A DNA stretch of 36,568 bases from Bacilli bacterium (GCA_022793235.1 JAAWCL010000110.1:1-36568); one strand, 5' to 3'. Positions 1 through 8,065 are shown, numbered from the stretch's first letter. Program-made: numbers and translations. The notes: generated by a model from the sequence alone, not told the origin.

Positions 1-931
1 AGTAAATGTAGAGGTGAATGGAGTAGAACTAGATAAGAGTAGTGCAACAGTAAAACTAACAAACTCTCTACAATTAAATGCCACCATAACACCTGCTTTT
101 ACAACAGGAGATAGAAATCTTACTTGGACAAGTAGTGATCCAAGAATTGCAACCGTTACCAATACAGGGTTAGTTGAAACTAAAGGAGTAGGAACAACTA
201 CAATTACAGCGACAGCTCCAAATGGAAAGAGTGCTTCAGCAAGTATCAAAGTAGAAGTAGATAACCCAAATATAGCAGGAGCTTATACTTATAATGAGAC
301 AACCTGTCCGACAGGAAAAGAGGACACATGTGAAATAAATACATGTTTATTAAATAAAACAGCAAGTTCTTGTCCAGCAGGAACAGCAATCATTTATAAA
401 GTAAATGATACAACGACTCAAGATTTTCACGTATTGAAAGATAATGGAAATACTCTTACATTAATTTCTACTCAACCAATTGTAACAGGTATTCCCTGGA
501 ATACATCTGGTAATAATGCTGATGGACCATTAACCGTTTTATCATCATTAGAAAATGCCACAAATAACTGGATAAATGTACCACAAATAACATATAATGG
601 AACAACTTATGGAAGTAATAGTTGTGATTCTTATAACGTATGCTCAAATAACATATATTCAATGGGAAATCGTACAGCAAGAGCAAGATTACTTACAGTA
701 CAAGAAGCAAGTAGTGTAGGATGTACAGATACAAGTAATTCTTGTCCAAGTTGGCTATACAGAAAAAACAGTGTAGGATATTGGACTATGTCAGCTGTAG
801 ACTATAATTCAGAATATGCATGGTACGTAACAGGAGATCAAAATGGAGGAAGTCACTATGCTATATATTTTGATGCTCGTGTGCAACTTGATAGTATGGA
901 CACACATGCTGTAATAGAAATTAGTAAATAA
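1..931 (+). CDS. Big_2 Ig-like surface protein with cysteine-containing C-terminal domain (5' partial)
   Basis: The reading frame is open from base 2, so the gene begins before the window; the GTG at 14 is only an internal codon. The first ~80 residues form a bacterial Ig-like Big_2 domain: L-x-A-T-I-T-P, L-T-W-T-S-S-D, A-T-V, G-x-V, G-T-T-T-I-T-A. About 225 residues follow with regularly placed cysteines (TCPTG, DTCEINTC, SSCPAG, SCDSYNVC, GCTDT, SCPSWLY) and an R-A-R-L-L-T-V-Q-E-A ... GYWTMS ... AWYV ... VIEISK pattern. That pattern is typical of the C-terminal domains on secreted prepilin-like or Big_2 proteins of gut Firmicutes. No sorting motif or C-terminal membrane segment is visible, so attachment must come from the missing N-terminus. 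The usual G-V-R-P-V-I before ISK reads T-H-A-V-I here. Role in adhesion or display is inferred. Confidence 0.75.
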   Translation, partial: VNVEVNGVELDKSSATVKLTNSLQLNATITPAFTTGDRNLTWTSSDPRIATVTNTGLVETKGVGTTTITATAPNGKSASASIKVEVDNPNIAGAYTYNETTCPTGKEDTCEINTCLLNKTASSCPAGTAIIYKVNDTTTQDFHVLKDNGNTLTLISTQPIVTGIPWNTSGNNADGPLTVLSSLENATNNWINVPQITYNGTTYGSNSCDSYNVCSNNIYSMGNRTARARLLTVQEASSVGCTDTSNSCPSWLYRKNSVGYWTMSAVDYNSEYAWYVTGDQNGGSHYAIYFDARVQLDSMDTHAVIEISK

Positions 932-1056
932 ATTTGATATTTAAATTTCTTTTTATTAATATTAAGTGTAGTTAATCTTTTAAAATAGATTAGCTATTTT
1001 CCTGTTTTATACACTATAATTAAAGAGTAGTATTAAGTGATTTAAAGTTTATTTAG

Positions 1057-1254
1057 ATAAAGAAAAAATTTTTAGTACTACATGATAGCAGTATCATTTA
1101 TGGTGATTTTATTTACTTTATTTTTGCACCAGTTCCTTGGACATACCATGGTGGAGATTATCGTTCTGGTAAGATCACAGGTTGTTTCGCATTTTCTCGC
1201 GATACAGCTACAGTAATTAATAACAATGGAAGTCGGTTAAAAGAAATACTATAA
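1057..1254 (+). pseudogene. Start-less C-terminal domain fragment, cassette 1
   Basis: The frame is open from the TAG at 1054-1056 to TAA at 1252-1254 but has no ATG, GTG or TTG start with a ribosome binding site. The translation contains IYGDFIYF, then P-W-x-x-x-G-G-x-Y, G-x-x-x-G-x-F-A-F and N-G-S-R-L, ending four residues before the stop. This resembles the P-W-x-x-R-G-G ... A-G-x-F-x-F ... F-R-P-V-L pattern of C-terminal domains on secreted or phage-tail-like proteins of gut bacteria. It may be a decayed 3' end of a surface protein gene or a silent donor cassette. Sequence alone does not decide. Confidence 0.5.
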
Positions 1255-1497
1255 TACAATGTATGTTTTAACTATTAGTATATAATAGAGAACAGAATAG
1301 AATTATAGATATATAAATAAAATGAATAAATGTGCTTTTACGGTGATGATTGCTACTTAGTAAATAAAACATTTACTTGGCCTGTATACGGGGCCACTTG
1401 GTATTATGGAACGATAGCTGGCATTTTCTGCTTGCGAACATCAATAGGAGAAAAAAATAGAGATGATGGAAGTCGGTTCAATACTTACTCACTATAA
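1099..1497 (+). repeat. Two in-register 240-bp units
   Basis: The YGD codons start at 1099 and 1339, and the identical 12-mer TGGAAGTCGGTT starts at 1227 and 1467: 240 bp (80 codons) in both cases, so the units are in the same frame. The shared ACTATAAT over each stop codon is at 1248 and 1491, an offset of 243 bp. Base identity between these anchors is low although the protein pattern is kept. Confidence 0.6.
1330..1497 (+). pseudogene. C-terminal domain fragment, cassette 2 (55 codons)
   Basis: ATG at 1330 to TAA at 1495-1497, with no Shine-Dalgarno sequence. The product reads MCFYGDD ... TW ... YG ... YYG-T-I-A-G-I-F ... DDGSRF. It aligns without gaps to the fragment at 1057-1254: shared YGD, W 11 residues on, G four further, G-x-I-x-G-x-F and G-S-R at identical spacing. 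A stop (TAA 1327-1329) lies just upstream. It is too short to be a free-standing protein of this family, so I read it as a gene remnant or an unexpressed cassette. Confidence 0.5.
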
Positions 1498-1614
1498 TAT
1501 AGAATAGTTTAAAATAACTAGAAGTTATATAAAACATGATAGTATAGAAAAAAACAATTACCCATAATAGACCAATAAAAATAATGAAATTTTATAGTAT
1601 TTTTATTGAATCTA

Positions 1615-1623
1615 TGTTATAAT
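1615..1623 (+). promoter_or_regulatory. Extended -10 promoter of typA
   Basis: TGT followed by TATAAT at 1618-1623 makes an extended -10 element. No good -35 lies 17 bp upstream. The start codon of typA is 36 bp downstream of it. Confidence 0.55.
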
Positions 1624-1658
1624 CTTAGAAGTTTATATGAAATAGGTGAGGTGTTTTT

Positions 1659-3479
1659 ATGAAAAAGAGAAATATTGCAATAATAGCCCATGTTGACCAT
1701 GGAAAAACAACATTAGTAGATGAAATATTAAAGACTTCTGGGATGTTTAGAGAAAATGAAGATGTAAGTAATGTTTCTATGGATTCAAACCAAATAGAAA
1801 AAGAAAGAGGAATAACTATACTTGCTAAAACAACAGCCCTTGATTACAAAGAACATAGAATTAATATTTTAGATACTCCAGGTCATGCAGATTTTGGTGG
1901 AGAAGTAGAACGTATTATGAACATGGTAGATGGTGTTGTTTTAGTAGTGGATGCCTATGAAGGAACAATGCCACAAACAAGATTTGTTTTGAAAAAAGCC
2001 TTTGAAGCGAAAGTAAAACCAATCGTGGTAATTAATAAGGTGGATAAACCAAGTGCAAGATGTAGTCAGGTACTGGATGAAATACTTGATTTATTTATAG
2101 AACTTGGAGCTGATGACTCTCAACTTGATTTCAAAGTAGTGTATGCTTCTGCTTTAAATGGTACTTGCTCTCTGAGCGATGATATAAATACACAGACTTC
2201 TGGATTTGAAGAACTCCTAGATTTAATACTATCAGAAATTCCATCACCAAATGGAGAAGAAAAAGAAGTTTTACAATTTCAACCAGCTCTTTTAGATTAC
2301 AACGAATTTGTAGGTAGAATTGGAATAGGTAGAGTACAAAATGGACAAATCAAAGTGGGGCAAATGGTGAGTTGTTGCAGACTGGATGGTTCTATAAAAC
2401 AATTTAGAGTTCAAAAATTATTTGGTTTTTATGGATACAATAGGATAGAAATAGAAAGTGCAGAGGCTGGAGATATTATTGCGGTAGCAGGATTAAGTGA
2501 TATATCTGTAGGAGAAACGCTATGTGAAGTAGGAAAAGAAAAGCCTCTTCCTAAATTACACATTGATGAGCCAACATTACAAATGACCTTTGGTACCAAT
2601 ACATCACCATTTGTAGGACGTGATGGAAAAATTGTTACAGCAAGAAAAATAGAAGAACGACTAAATAGAGAGATGCAAAAAGATGTCAGCCTAAAAGTAG
2701 AAAACTACACAAATGAATCATTCTTAGTCTCTGGTAGAGGAGAACTACATTTAGGAATCTTAATTGAAAATATGAGACGTGAAGGGTTTGAATTGGAAGT
2801 ATCTAAACCACAAGTTATCATCAAAGAAGAAGATGGAATAAAAATGGAACCTTATGAAGAGTTACAAATTGATGTACCAGAAGAAGTAGTTGGAAGTGTA
2901 ATTGAACAACTTGGCCTTCGTGGTGCAATTATGGATAGTATGAGCAATATAGAAAATCAAACAAGACTAATCTATACAGTACCTTCACGTGGATTGATCG
3001 GTTTTTCTACCATCTTTATGACCCTAACTAAGGGATATGGAATCATGAGTCATTCCTTTAAAGAGTATAGACCTATGACAAATGTAAATGTAGGAGAAAG
3101 AAAGCTAGGAGTATTAGTTTCTATGGAAAATGGAGCAGCTACCAGCTATTCTATTGGAAATTTGGAAGATAGAGGAATTATGTTTATAGAACCAGCTACA
3201 GAAGTATATGAAGGTATGATTATAGGAGAATGTAATCGAGAAAATGATTTAGCAGTAAATGTGGTAAAAGGGAAAAATTTAAGTAACGTACGTGCATCAG
3301 GTAGCGATCATACAGTTGTTTTAAAAAGACCAAGACCAATTAGTCTAGAATATGCCCTAGATTATATAAATTCAGATGAGCTAGTAGAAGTAACTCCGAA
3401 CTTTGTTCGACTACGTAAAAAAATATTAAATACAGAAGAACGAAAAAAAATAGACTCACGTAAAAAAAGCGTAGCCTAA
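1659..3479 (+). CDS. typA: TypA/BipA ribosome-associated translational GTPase
   Basis: 606 residues, the usual length. It binds the ribosome as a GTPase and helps large-subunit assembly and growth under cold or other stress. Visible motifs: G1 HVDHGKTT near residue 10, the RGIT switch segment (ERGITI), G3 DTPGHADFGGE, and G4 NKVDKP near 128. The EF-G-like domains and the BipA-specific C-terminal domain follow, with SRGLIGF and a basic tail. The start is fixed by AGGTGAGG eight bases ahead of ATG. It stands alone between an extended -10 promoter and a weak terminator. Other translational GTPases (LepA, EF-G) are excluded by the length and the lack of domain IV. Confidence 0.96.
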   Translation: MKKRNIAIIAHVDHGKTTLVDEILKTSGMFRENEDVSNVSMDSNQIEKERGITILAKTTALDYKEHRINILDTPGHADFGGEVERIMNMVDGVVLVVDAYEGTMPQTRFVLKKAFEAKVKPIVVINKVDKPSARCSQVLDEILDLFIELGADDSQLDFKVVYASALNGTCSLSDDINTQTSGFEELLDLILSEIPSPNGEEKEVLQFQPALLDYNEFVGRIGIGRVQNGQIKVGQMVSCCRLDGSIKQFRVQKLFGFYGYNRIEIESAEAGDIIAVAGLSDISVGETLCEVGKEKPLPKLHIDEPTLQMTFGTNTSPFVGRDGKIVTARKIEERLNREMQKDVSLKVENYTNESFLVSGRGELHLGILIENMRREGFELEVSKPQVIIKEEDGIKMEPYEELQIDVPEEVVGSVIEQLGLRGAIMDSMSNIENQTRLIYTVPSRGLIGFSTIFMTLTKGYGIMSHSFKEYRPMTNVNVGERKLGVLVSMENGAATSYSIGNLEDRGIMFIEPATEVYEGMIIGECNRENDLAVNVVKGKNLSNVRASGSDHTVVLKRPRPISLEYALDYINSDELVEVTPNFVRLRKKILNTEERKKIDSRKKSVA

Positions 3480-3501
3480 TTAAAAATAATTTTTGAAAAA
3501 T

Positions 3502-3525
3502 AACTAGATTTAGTTGTTTTTTTTT
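3502..3525 (+). terminator. Weak intrinsic terminator after typA
   Basis: A 5-bp stem AACTA (3502-3506) / TAGTT (3511-3515) is followed by a run of nine T. The stem is short, so read-through into the next gene is likely. Confidence 0.45.
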
Positions 3526-3567
3526 CTTTAATTTATTATAATTATATTAAGGTAGGGTGACATTTTA

Positions 3568-4200
3568 ATGACAAAAAGAAGTAAAAAAGAGGCAGAAGAC
3601 CTATTGCAAACACATGTACTAAATTTAAAAGAGATTAGACAAGCCGCTGAAAAAATGGCAAAAATAAAGTACAAAAGAACATCTGTATACATCAGTCTTC
3701 TGGGGATATTTTTAATCGTATTTGGTCTCATTTTTCCCAAATTTAAATCCTTATTTATAAAAGAAACAAAAAAAGATGCAATAGAGTATGCAACCAAAAT
3801 AGAGAAAAATACAATTATATGTTTATCAGAATATATTGAAGAATCAAATACTTACAAAATTGCAACAAAAAGTACATATACCTTTGACTCTCTAGGTTTA
3901 TCCAATAAAGAAAGTATAACTACTATTTCTATGGTAAATCAAAGTGATTTAACCTCATTACTGGCATTAAATAGTCGCTATAAAAGTTTATATCCAAACG
4001 CAAATGGAGTAATCAATTCAATATCTGTGAAAAATAATATTTTATATTTTAAACAGAATATCACAGATTATAATTTATTTGATATAAATAGTTATAATCC
4101 AGAAATTAATTATGTAAATAAAACAAATGTATTTGTCGGTAGAGAATCTATGGATACAGTAAAGAAAAAAGAAATCCTTCTAGGATCCTCTTGTAGTTAA
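3568..4200 (+). CDS. Hypothetical single-pass membrane protein
   Basis: 210 residues, family not recognised. Residues 1-40 are a charged, helical cytoplasmic segment; about 42-62 (VYISLLGIFLIVFGLIF) form one membrane helix. The rest is a soluble, probably extracellular, region rich in S, N and T (KSTYTF, ITTISMVNQSDL, NANGVINSISV). The lone cysteines are at ICLS near residue 84 and at the very end (SSCS). The start is supported by AGGTAGGG upstream of ATG 3568. TATAAT at 3537-3542 with TTGTTT 17 bp before it could be its own promoter, overlapping the typA terminator. It is convergent with rpmB. Confidence 0.75.
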   Translation: MTKRSKKEAEDLLQTHVLNLKEIRQAAEKMAKIKYKRTSVYISLLGIFLIVFGLIFPKFKSLFIKETKKDAIEYATKIEKNTIICLSEYIEESNTYKIATKSTYTFDSLGLSNKESITTISMVNQSDLTSLLALNSRYKSLYPNANGVINSISVKNNILYFKQNITDYNLFDINSYNPEINYVNKTNVFVGRESMDTVKKKEILLGSSCS

Positions 4201-4220
4201 AAGCCATTTAAGGCTTTTTT
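4199..4220 (+). terminator. Intrinsic terminator, probably bidirectional
   Basis: 7-bp stem AAAAGCC (4199-4205) / GGCTTTT (4212-4218), six-base loop, then T residues. It sits between two convergent genes and can also be read from the minus strand as a terminator for rpmB. Confidence 0.8.
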
Positions 4221-4247
4221 ATATTTTTATAAATAAAAAAAGAGCCA

Positions 4248-4424
4248 TTAGGCTGCTGTTTGTCTTCTAAGAGTTCTTATCTCTCTAGCTGTCAATCTCA
4301 CTTTAGTACCGTCTTCTAATCGATAAACTTGTAAATTCAATTTTCTAGCTCTATTAGATGTATTTAAGGCATGAGAACGATCTCTTCCCTTTAAAGGCTT
4401 TTTTGCTGTAGCTTTTACTGCCAT
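4248..4424 (-). CDS. rpmB: 50S ribosomal protein bL28, short form
   Basis: 58 codons, too short for many gene callers. The translation carries the bL28 core: P-L-x-G-R-D-R-S-H-A-L-N-T-S-N-R-A-R-K-L-N-L-Q, then G-T-K-V-R-L-T-A-R-E-I-R-T-L. The protein is a structural part of the large ribosomal subunit. The N-terminus is reduced: the C-x-x-C / V-T-G-K start seen in many homologues is replaced by MAVKATAKKPLKG, and no zinc-binding cysteines remain. The start is fixed by AAGGAGGA seven bases before ATG. A good -35/-10 pair lies at 4470-4498. A weak 4-bp stem with a T-run (minus strand, about 4254-4234) follows the stop, backed up by the hairpin at 4199-4220. Confidence 0.88.
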   Translation of the reverse strand: MAVKATAKKPLKGRDRSHALNTSNRARKLNLQVYRLEDGTKVRLTAREIRTLRRQTAA

Positions 4425-4469
4425 AATAGATTCCTCCTTTACTTGTAATTCATATGCATCTGCTTATTA

Positions 4470-4498
4470 ACTCTATCATAAAATCCTAAATAAGTCAA
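4470..4498 (-). promoter_or_regulatory. Sigma-A promoter of rpmB
   Basis: Read on the minus strand: TTGACT (4498-4493), 17-bp spacer, TAGAGT (4475-4470). It overlaps the space after the 3' end of the neighbouring coiled-coil gene. Confidence 0.65.
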
Positions 4499-4508
4499 TT
4501 GAAAAAGC

Positions 4509-6377
4509 TTATATTGTATTATTTTCATCAGTAACTAACTCTTCTTTATGTAAAACCTTCACTTTATCATCATTGATCTCTAAATTTTTCTGTTGTTCCT
4601 TTCTAATTTGCTCCAAATCAAATTCTTTTTCTTTTAGATTACTTTGCATTTGATTAAGATTATTAAGAAGTTCCTGACACTCTGGAACATGATTAATATA
4701 TTCTCTATATTCAGTTTTAAAATTATAAATCATTTCATCAAGAGAAAGAGAACACTTATGCAAAGTATCAGCCATCATATTTAACTCATTTAAACGTCCT
4801 AAAATTTCATGACTAAAATCTTCTACTGTAATTTTTCTATATCGTTTATACTGTTTTTGGAGTTTAGGTCTTAAAGCTCTTCTAAAAAAATACATATAAG
4901 CAAGTGTAGCCACAGTAACTTGTCTAGCACCAGAAGTATTAGGTAGCATCATACCAGCAGCTAACAACTGTAATAACCTTTTACTTTGATTATTTAGTAC
5001 AGTAACAGTAGTTTCTATGCGTTCTTCTACTCTTTCAGAATTTGCAAGTTTTTCTTGTAAATTTTGTAAGAGTTTTTCTTGTTCGATTTGAAACTTTTGA
5101 AAATCTTCATTAAATACTTGAAGATTTTCAAATCCTTTTTTCATCAAGTCTATTTCCTTTTCATCATAAGAAATATCCTCCTCTTTATCCAATACATGTT
5201 CTTCAAACTTATCCTTTTTACTTTCTAATTCTGTTATTTTATCAGAAAGTAAGATGTAAAGTTCAGAATCCTTTAACTCATCAATGACAATACCTTTTCC
5301 TAATATATCCATATATTCATTTACAATATTCCGTAAATAATCATCATCATATCTAGAAATATTATCTAAATCAAGCTTTCTTTTTAACTCCTCGATTTTT
5401 AAAATGACAGAATTTAATTTATGAATTAATTCCTTCATATTCTCACTAGTATAAGTAGCATCCTCCTCATCCACCAAAGTATTATATTCATAAATTAACT
5501 TTTTTAAATCATAACGAATACTTCTTAGTTCATTTTCATAGGCCTCTATAAGTTTAATATTTGTTAAACGACTCAAATGATCTGATAAAAAATGCTCTTT
5601 TCTCTCTTTTTTTTCTTGATGAGAATGAAAAAGAAAACTGCCTGTAAAGATTGCAGAAGCATTTAAAAGGGGAGGAGTCCTTCTTTTTAAAGTGTAAGAT
5701 TGCTTTTCTTTTTTTAATCCCTCATTTGCCTGAATATTTATGGCTTTATGTTCATGCCCTATATCTAAGTTAAAAGAAGAATAGTCTCTTTGTAATACAG
5801 ACGACTGCTTTTGAGAATCTTGTTCTTTGGTATCAAAAACTGTATCATCATGTTTCTCTTCAAAAGAAAGGTTAGAAGATTTACTTTGAGAGAATGTATC
5901 TTCTATATCTTCCAAAAGAAGTATCTCATCTTGTTGCTCTTGCACCTCATCTTTTTTAGATGCATCTATAGGCAATTTTATAGAATCAAAAGAGGGTTTA
6001 GATTCTTGTGCATCATAACTTTCTTTTTGAAATTTTTTCTCTTCCTCTTTTTCTAATTTCAAAGTTTCAATTTCTACCAATAAATCCTTATTTTTATTCT
6101 CAAGTAATTGTTTTTCTTCTTTTTCATGCTTTTGATCAGTCTGTACGTTTTTCTCCTTCTTTTTACTAGGTGTGATGACTTCTAAAGTATTGGCAACTAA
6201 GAGTATAGGGATAATTTTAATAAATGTTTCTAAATCAATTCTTTTAATACTTTTTTGCTTTCTACTTTTTTTCTGTACTTTTTCAATCTCTTCTAATTTT
6301 TTCTTTTGATTTCTTGTAAGAATGAAAGTTCTTCTACGATCATTCTTTCCACCTTTGGCACCTATACTTTCATCCAT
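4509..6377 (-). CDS. Large coiled-coil protein, function unknown
   Basis: 622 residues from the chosen start. An ATG 10 codons upstream (6407) is in frame, but GGAGGG lies eight bases before the ATG at 6377, which decides the start. Order: a basic N-terminus (DRRRTF, QKKKLEEIEKVQKK), a short hydrophobic stretch near 50-66 (FIKIIPILLVANTLEVI), a long acidic E/K/Q-rich disordered region to about 230, then long coiled coils from about 270 to 460. A hydrophobic patch follows near 465-490 (LLQLLAAGMMLPNTSG, VATLAYMYFF) and coiled coil to the end. There are no catalytic motifs. It may be a cytoskeletal or envelope-scaffold protein; that is speculation. TAAAC/TATAAT-like elements lie upstream, but the promoter is not clear. 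Confidence 0.8.
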   Translation of the reverse strand: MDESIGAKGGKNDRRRTFILTRNQKKKLEEIEKVQKKSRKQKSIKRIDLETFIKIIPILLVANTLEVITPSKKKEKNVQTDQKHEKEEKQLLENKNKDLLVEIETLKLEKEEEKKFQKESYDAQESKPSFDSIKLPIDASKKDEVQEQQDEILLLEDIEDTFSQSKSSNLSFEEKHDDTVFDTKEQDSQKQSSVLQRDYSSFNLDIGHEHKAINIQANEGLKKEKQSYTLKRRTPPLLNASAIFTGSFLFHSHQEKKERKEHFLSDHLSRLTNIKLIEAYENELRSIRYDLKKLIYEYNTLVDEEDATYTSENMKELIHKLNSVILKIEELKRKLDLDNISRYDDDYLRNIVNEYMDILGKGIVIDELKDSELYILLSDKITELESKKDKFEEHVLDKEEDISYDEKEIDLMKKGFENLQVFNEDFQKFQIEQEKLLQNLQEKLANSERVEERIETTVTVLNNQSKRLLQLLAAGMMLPNTSGARQVTVATLAYMYFFRRALRPKLQKQYKRYRKITVEDFSHEILGRLNELNMMADTLHKCSLSLDEMIYNFKTEYREYINHVPECQELLNNLNQMQSNLKEKEFDLEQIRKEQQKNLEINDDKVKVLHKEELVTDENNTI

Positions 6378-6447
6378 AATATTCCCTCCAAAATGGTTAT
6401 AATCCATATTATATTATCATAAAATAGTAAAGTTTAATACATTTTTC

Positions 6448-6476
6448 TTGACTTTAAAAGGATATAGGTGTAAATT
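6448..6476 (+). promoter_or_regulatory. Promoter of the leader peptide / RSH unit
   Basis: TTGACT (6448-6453), 17-bp spacer, TAAATT (6471-6476). The -35 is strong and the -10 mediocre (4 of 6). Confidence 0.45.
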
Positions 6477-6505
6477 TTTTTTAATATTTATGAGGAGGCG
6501 GTAGT

Positions 6506-6586
6506 ATGAAAGTAAATATTTTTACTAATAGCATAATAAAGAACGATAATCTTTCTTTCCCTACATGCGCCTTCAATGTATTATAA
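6506..6586 (+). CDS. 26-residue small ORF, candidate leader peptide
   Basis: ATG 6506 to TAA 6584-6586, preceded by GAGGAGG with a seven-base spacing, one of the best ribosome binding sites in the window. The peptide starts MKVNIFTNSI and ends PTCAFNVL, with one cysteine and no run of a single amino acid. An intrinsic terminator starts five bases after the stop and the RelA/SpoT-like gene follows. This layout fits a leader peptide with attenuation of the downstream gene. A short secreted or signalling peptide is possible, but no signal sequence is seen. The strength of the site argues that it is translated. Confidence 0.5.
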   Translation: MKVNIFTNSIIKNDNLSFPTCAFNVL

Positions 6587-6590
6587 AAAT

Positions 6591-6614
6591 ACCTAAAGTT
6601 TTTGGGTGTTTTTT
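6591..6614 (+). terminator. Intrinsic terminator / attenuator ahead of the RSH gene
   Basis: 7-bp stem ACCTAAA (6591-6597) / TTTGGGT (6601-6607) with one G-U pair, three-base loop, then GTTTTTT. An alternative pairing, ATACCT (6589-6594) with AGGTAT (6623-6628), uses the 5' arm of this stem and would cover the Shine-Dalgarno of the next gene. The two structures exclude each other. Confidence 0.65.
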
Positions 6615-6630
6615 GGTATAGGAGGTATAT

Positions 6631-7980
6631 ATGAATGAATCAAGTAAACTAATCACATTAATAGAAAATTTATCAATTATAAGCATAGAAAAGTTAATAA
6701 ATATTTTAAATTATCTAAACAAAGAAGAAAAATTACAAGTAGAAAAAGCTTATGAATTTGCTTCTTTAAAACATCAAAATCAATATAGAAAAAGTGGAGA
6801 CCCCTACATTACACATCCACTATCAGTAGCCTATATTTTATCTTATTTTTATAAAGCAGATAAAGACACAATAATCGCAAGCCTACTACATGATGTAGTA
6901 GAAGACACAAAAACATCTATTTTAGATATAGAAAGAATGTTTGGAAAAGAAGTGTCTATCTTAGTAGATGGTATAACAAAATTTGATTCTAAAAAATTTA
7001 AAGATAAAACAGAAAAAGTAGCAGCGAACCAGAGAAAACTAATGACAAGTATATTAAAAGATCCAAGAAGCAGTATTATAAAAGTCTGTGATAACTTGCA
7101 TAATATTTTAACATTACAATATCATAAACCTGAAAAAAGAATAGAAAATGCAATGGAATCCCTAGAATATTATGTTCCACTAGCAAAAAGACTCGGAATG
7201 AATACTATGGCAACGATGATTAGTGATTTAGCATTAAAATATATTAGTACAAACTCACATTATAAAGAAGTTCAAACCTTCTTTAGTGAATTTATTTTGA
7301 ATAATTATAATCATATTATTGAATTAAAAAGGGATATACAAGCTATTTTAAATACTAAAAATATAGAGGAAAAAATAGAAATAGAATATAAGGATTTATA
7401 CTCCATGCATGAACAATTATCTAAAAGCGATAATCTAAATCAGTTTCGTGACATGGTTCAATTGAAAATCATTGTCAAAAATGAGGAAGACTGTGCAAAA
7501 GTCTATGCGATATTATCTAAAATATATCCCATTTTCCATGAACACTTTAGAGATTATATAAAATGCCCAAAAGCAGAACTTTATAAATCAATAGATGGTC
7601 CTATAGAACAGAATACGATGGTACAAATTAGAACAAAGGAAATGGATAAAGTGGCAAAAGATGGAATTGCATCATATTGGAACATATATGGAAAAAATGC
7701 CAAAACACAAATGATAGAAGTATTAAAAAATAAATCAAATTTCTATGCAGCACTAATGAGTATGAATAATTATTATAAAGAAAATATAGATTTTCTTTAT
7801 GCCATTCATACAATTGTTAATGAAGAAAGTCTAGATACAATTCTTTATGGAACAATTGAAGAAAATCCATTTTACTCTTCTATGATACGTAAAATAATAG
7901 ATATGTATTTTGATGACAATTTAAAGCTTGTAGCAAAGTATAGTCTAGAAATTAAATCACCACCAGTGTACAAAAAATAG
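6631..7980 (+). CDS. RelA/SpoT-like HD protein with degenerate synthetase domain
   Basis: 449 residues, against roughly 700-750 for full RSH enzymes. The N-terminal HD hydrolase domain is intact: H62 in THPLSVAYIL, H87-D88 with E91-D92 in LLHDVVEDT, and D154/H157 in DNLHN. It should bind Mn2+ and remove pyrophosphate from (p)ppGpp. The second domain aligns with the synthetase (FRDMVQLKIIV, HFRDYIKCPK, VQIRTKEMD, GIASYW). D274 is kept, but the catalytic Glu of the E-x-Q-I-R-T motif is Met330 and the Y-Q-S-L-H motif reads YKSI. TGS and ACT domains are absent. I infer a hydrolase-only or regulatory protein. The start has AGGAGG five bases upstream; a leader peptide and terminator precede it. Confidence 0.82.
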   Translation: MNESSKLITLIENLSIISIEKLINILNYLNKEEKLQVEKAYEFASLKHQNQYRKSGDPYITHPLSVAYILSYFYKADKDTIIASLLHDVVEDTKTSILDIERMFGKEVSILVDGITKFDSKKFKDKTEKVAANQRKLMTSILKDPRSSIIKVCDNLHNILTLQYHKPEKRIENAMESLEYYVPLAKRLGMNTMATMISDLALKYISTNSHYKEVQTFFSEFILNNYNHIIELKRDIQAILNTKNIEEKIEIEYKDLYSMHEQLSKSDNLNQFRDMVQLKIIVKNEEDCAKVYAILSKIYPIFHEHFRDYIKCPKAELYKSIDGPIEQNTMVQIRTKEMDKVAKDGIASYWNIYGKNAKTQMIEVLKNKSNFYAALMSMNNYYKENIDFLYAIHTIVNEESLDTILYGTIEENPFYSSMIRKIIDMYFDDNLKLVAKYSLEIKSPPVYKK

Positions 7981-8004
7981 TAATAATTTTTTTATGGAAA
8001 CAAG

Positions 8005-8033
8005 TTGACATTTATAATGTTCACATATAGAAT
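8005..8033 (+). promoter_or_regulatory. Sigma-A promoter
   Basis: Perfect -35 TTGACA (8005-8010), 17-bp spacer, TAGAAT (8028-8033). It drives the two small coiled-coil genes. Confidence 0.75.
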
Positions 8034-8065
8034 GAAATGTAAGATAAAGAGAATAGGGAGGGAAT

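Noticed and set aside
932-1500. Diversity-generating retroelement with variable and template repeats
   Set aside because: No reverse transcriptase in the window, and differences between the two cassettes are not limited to adenine positions.
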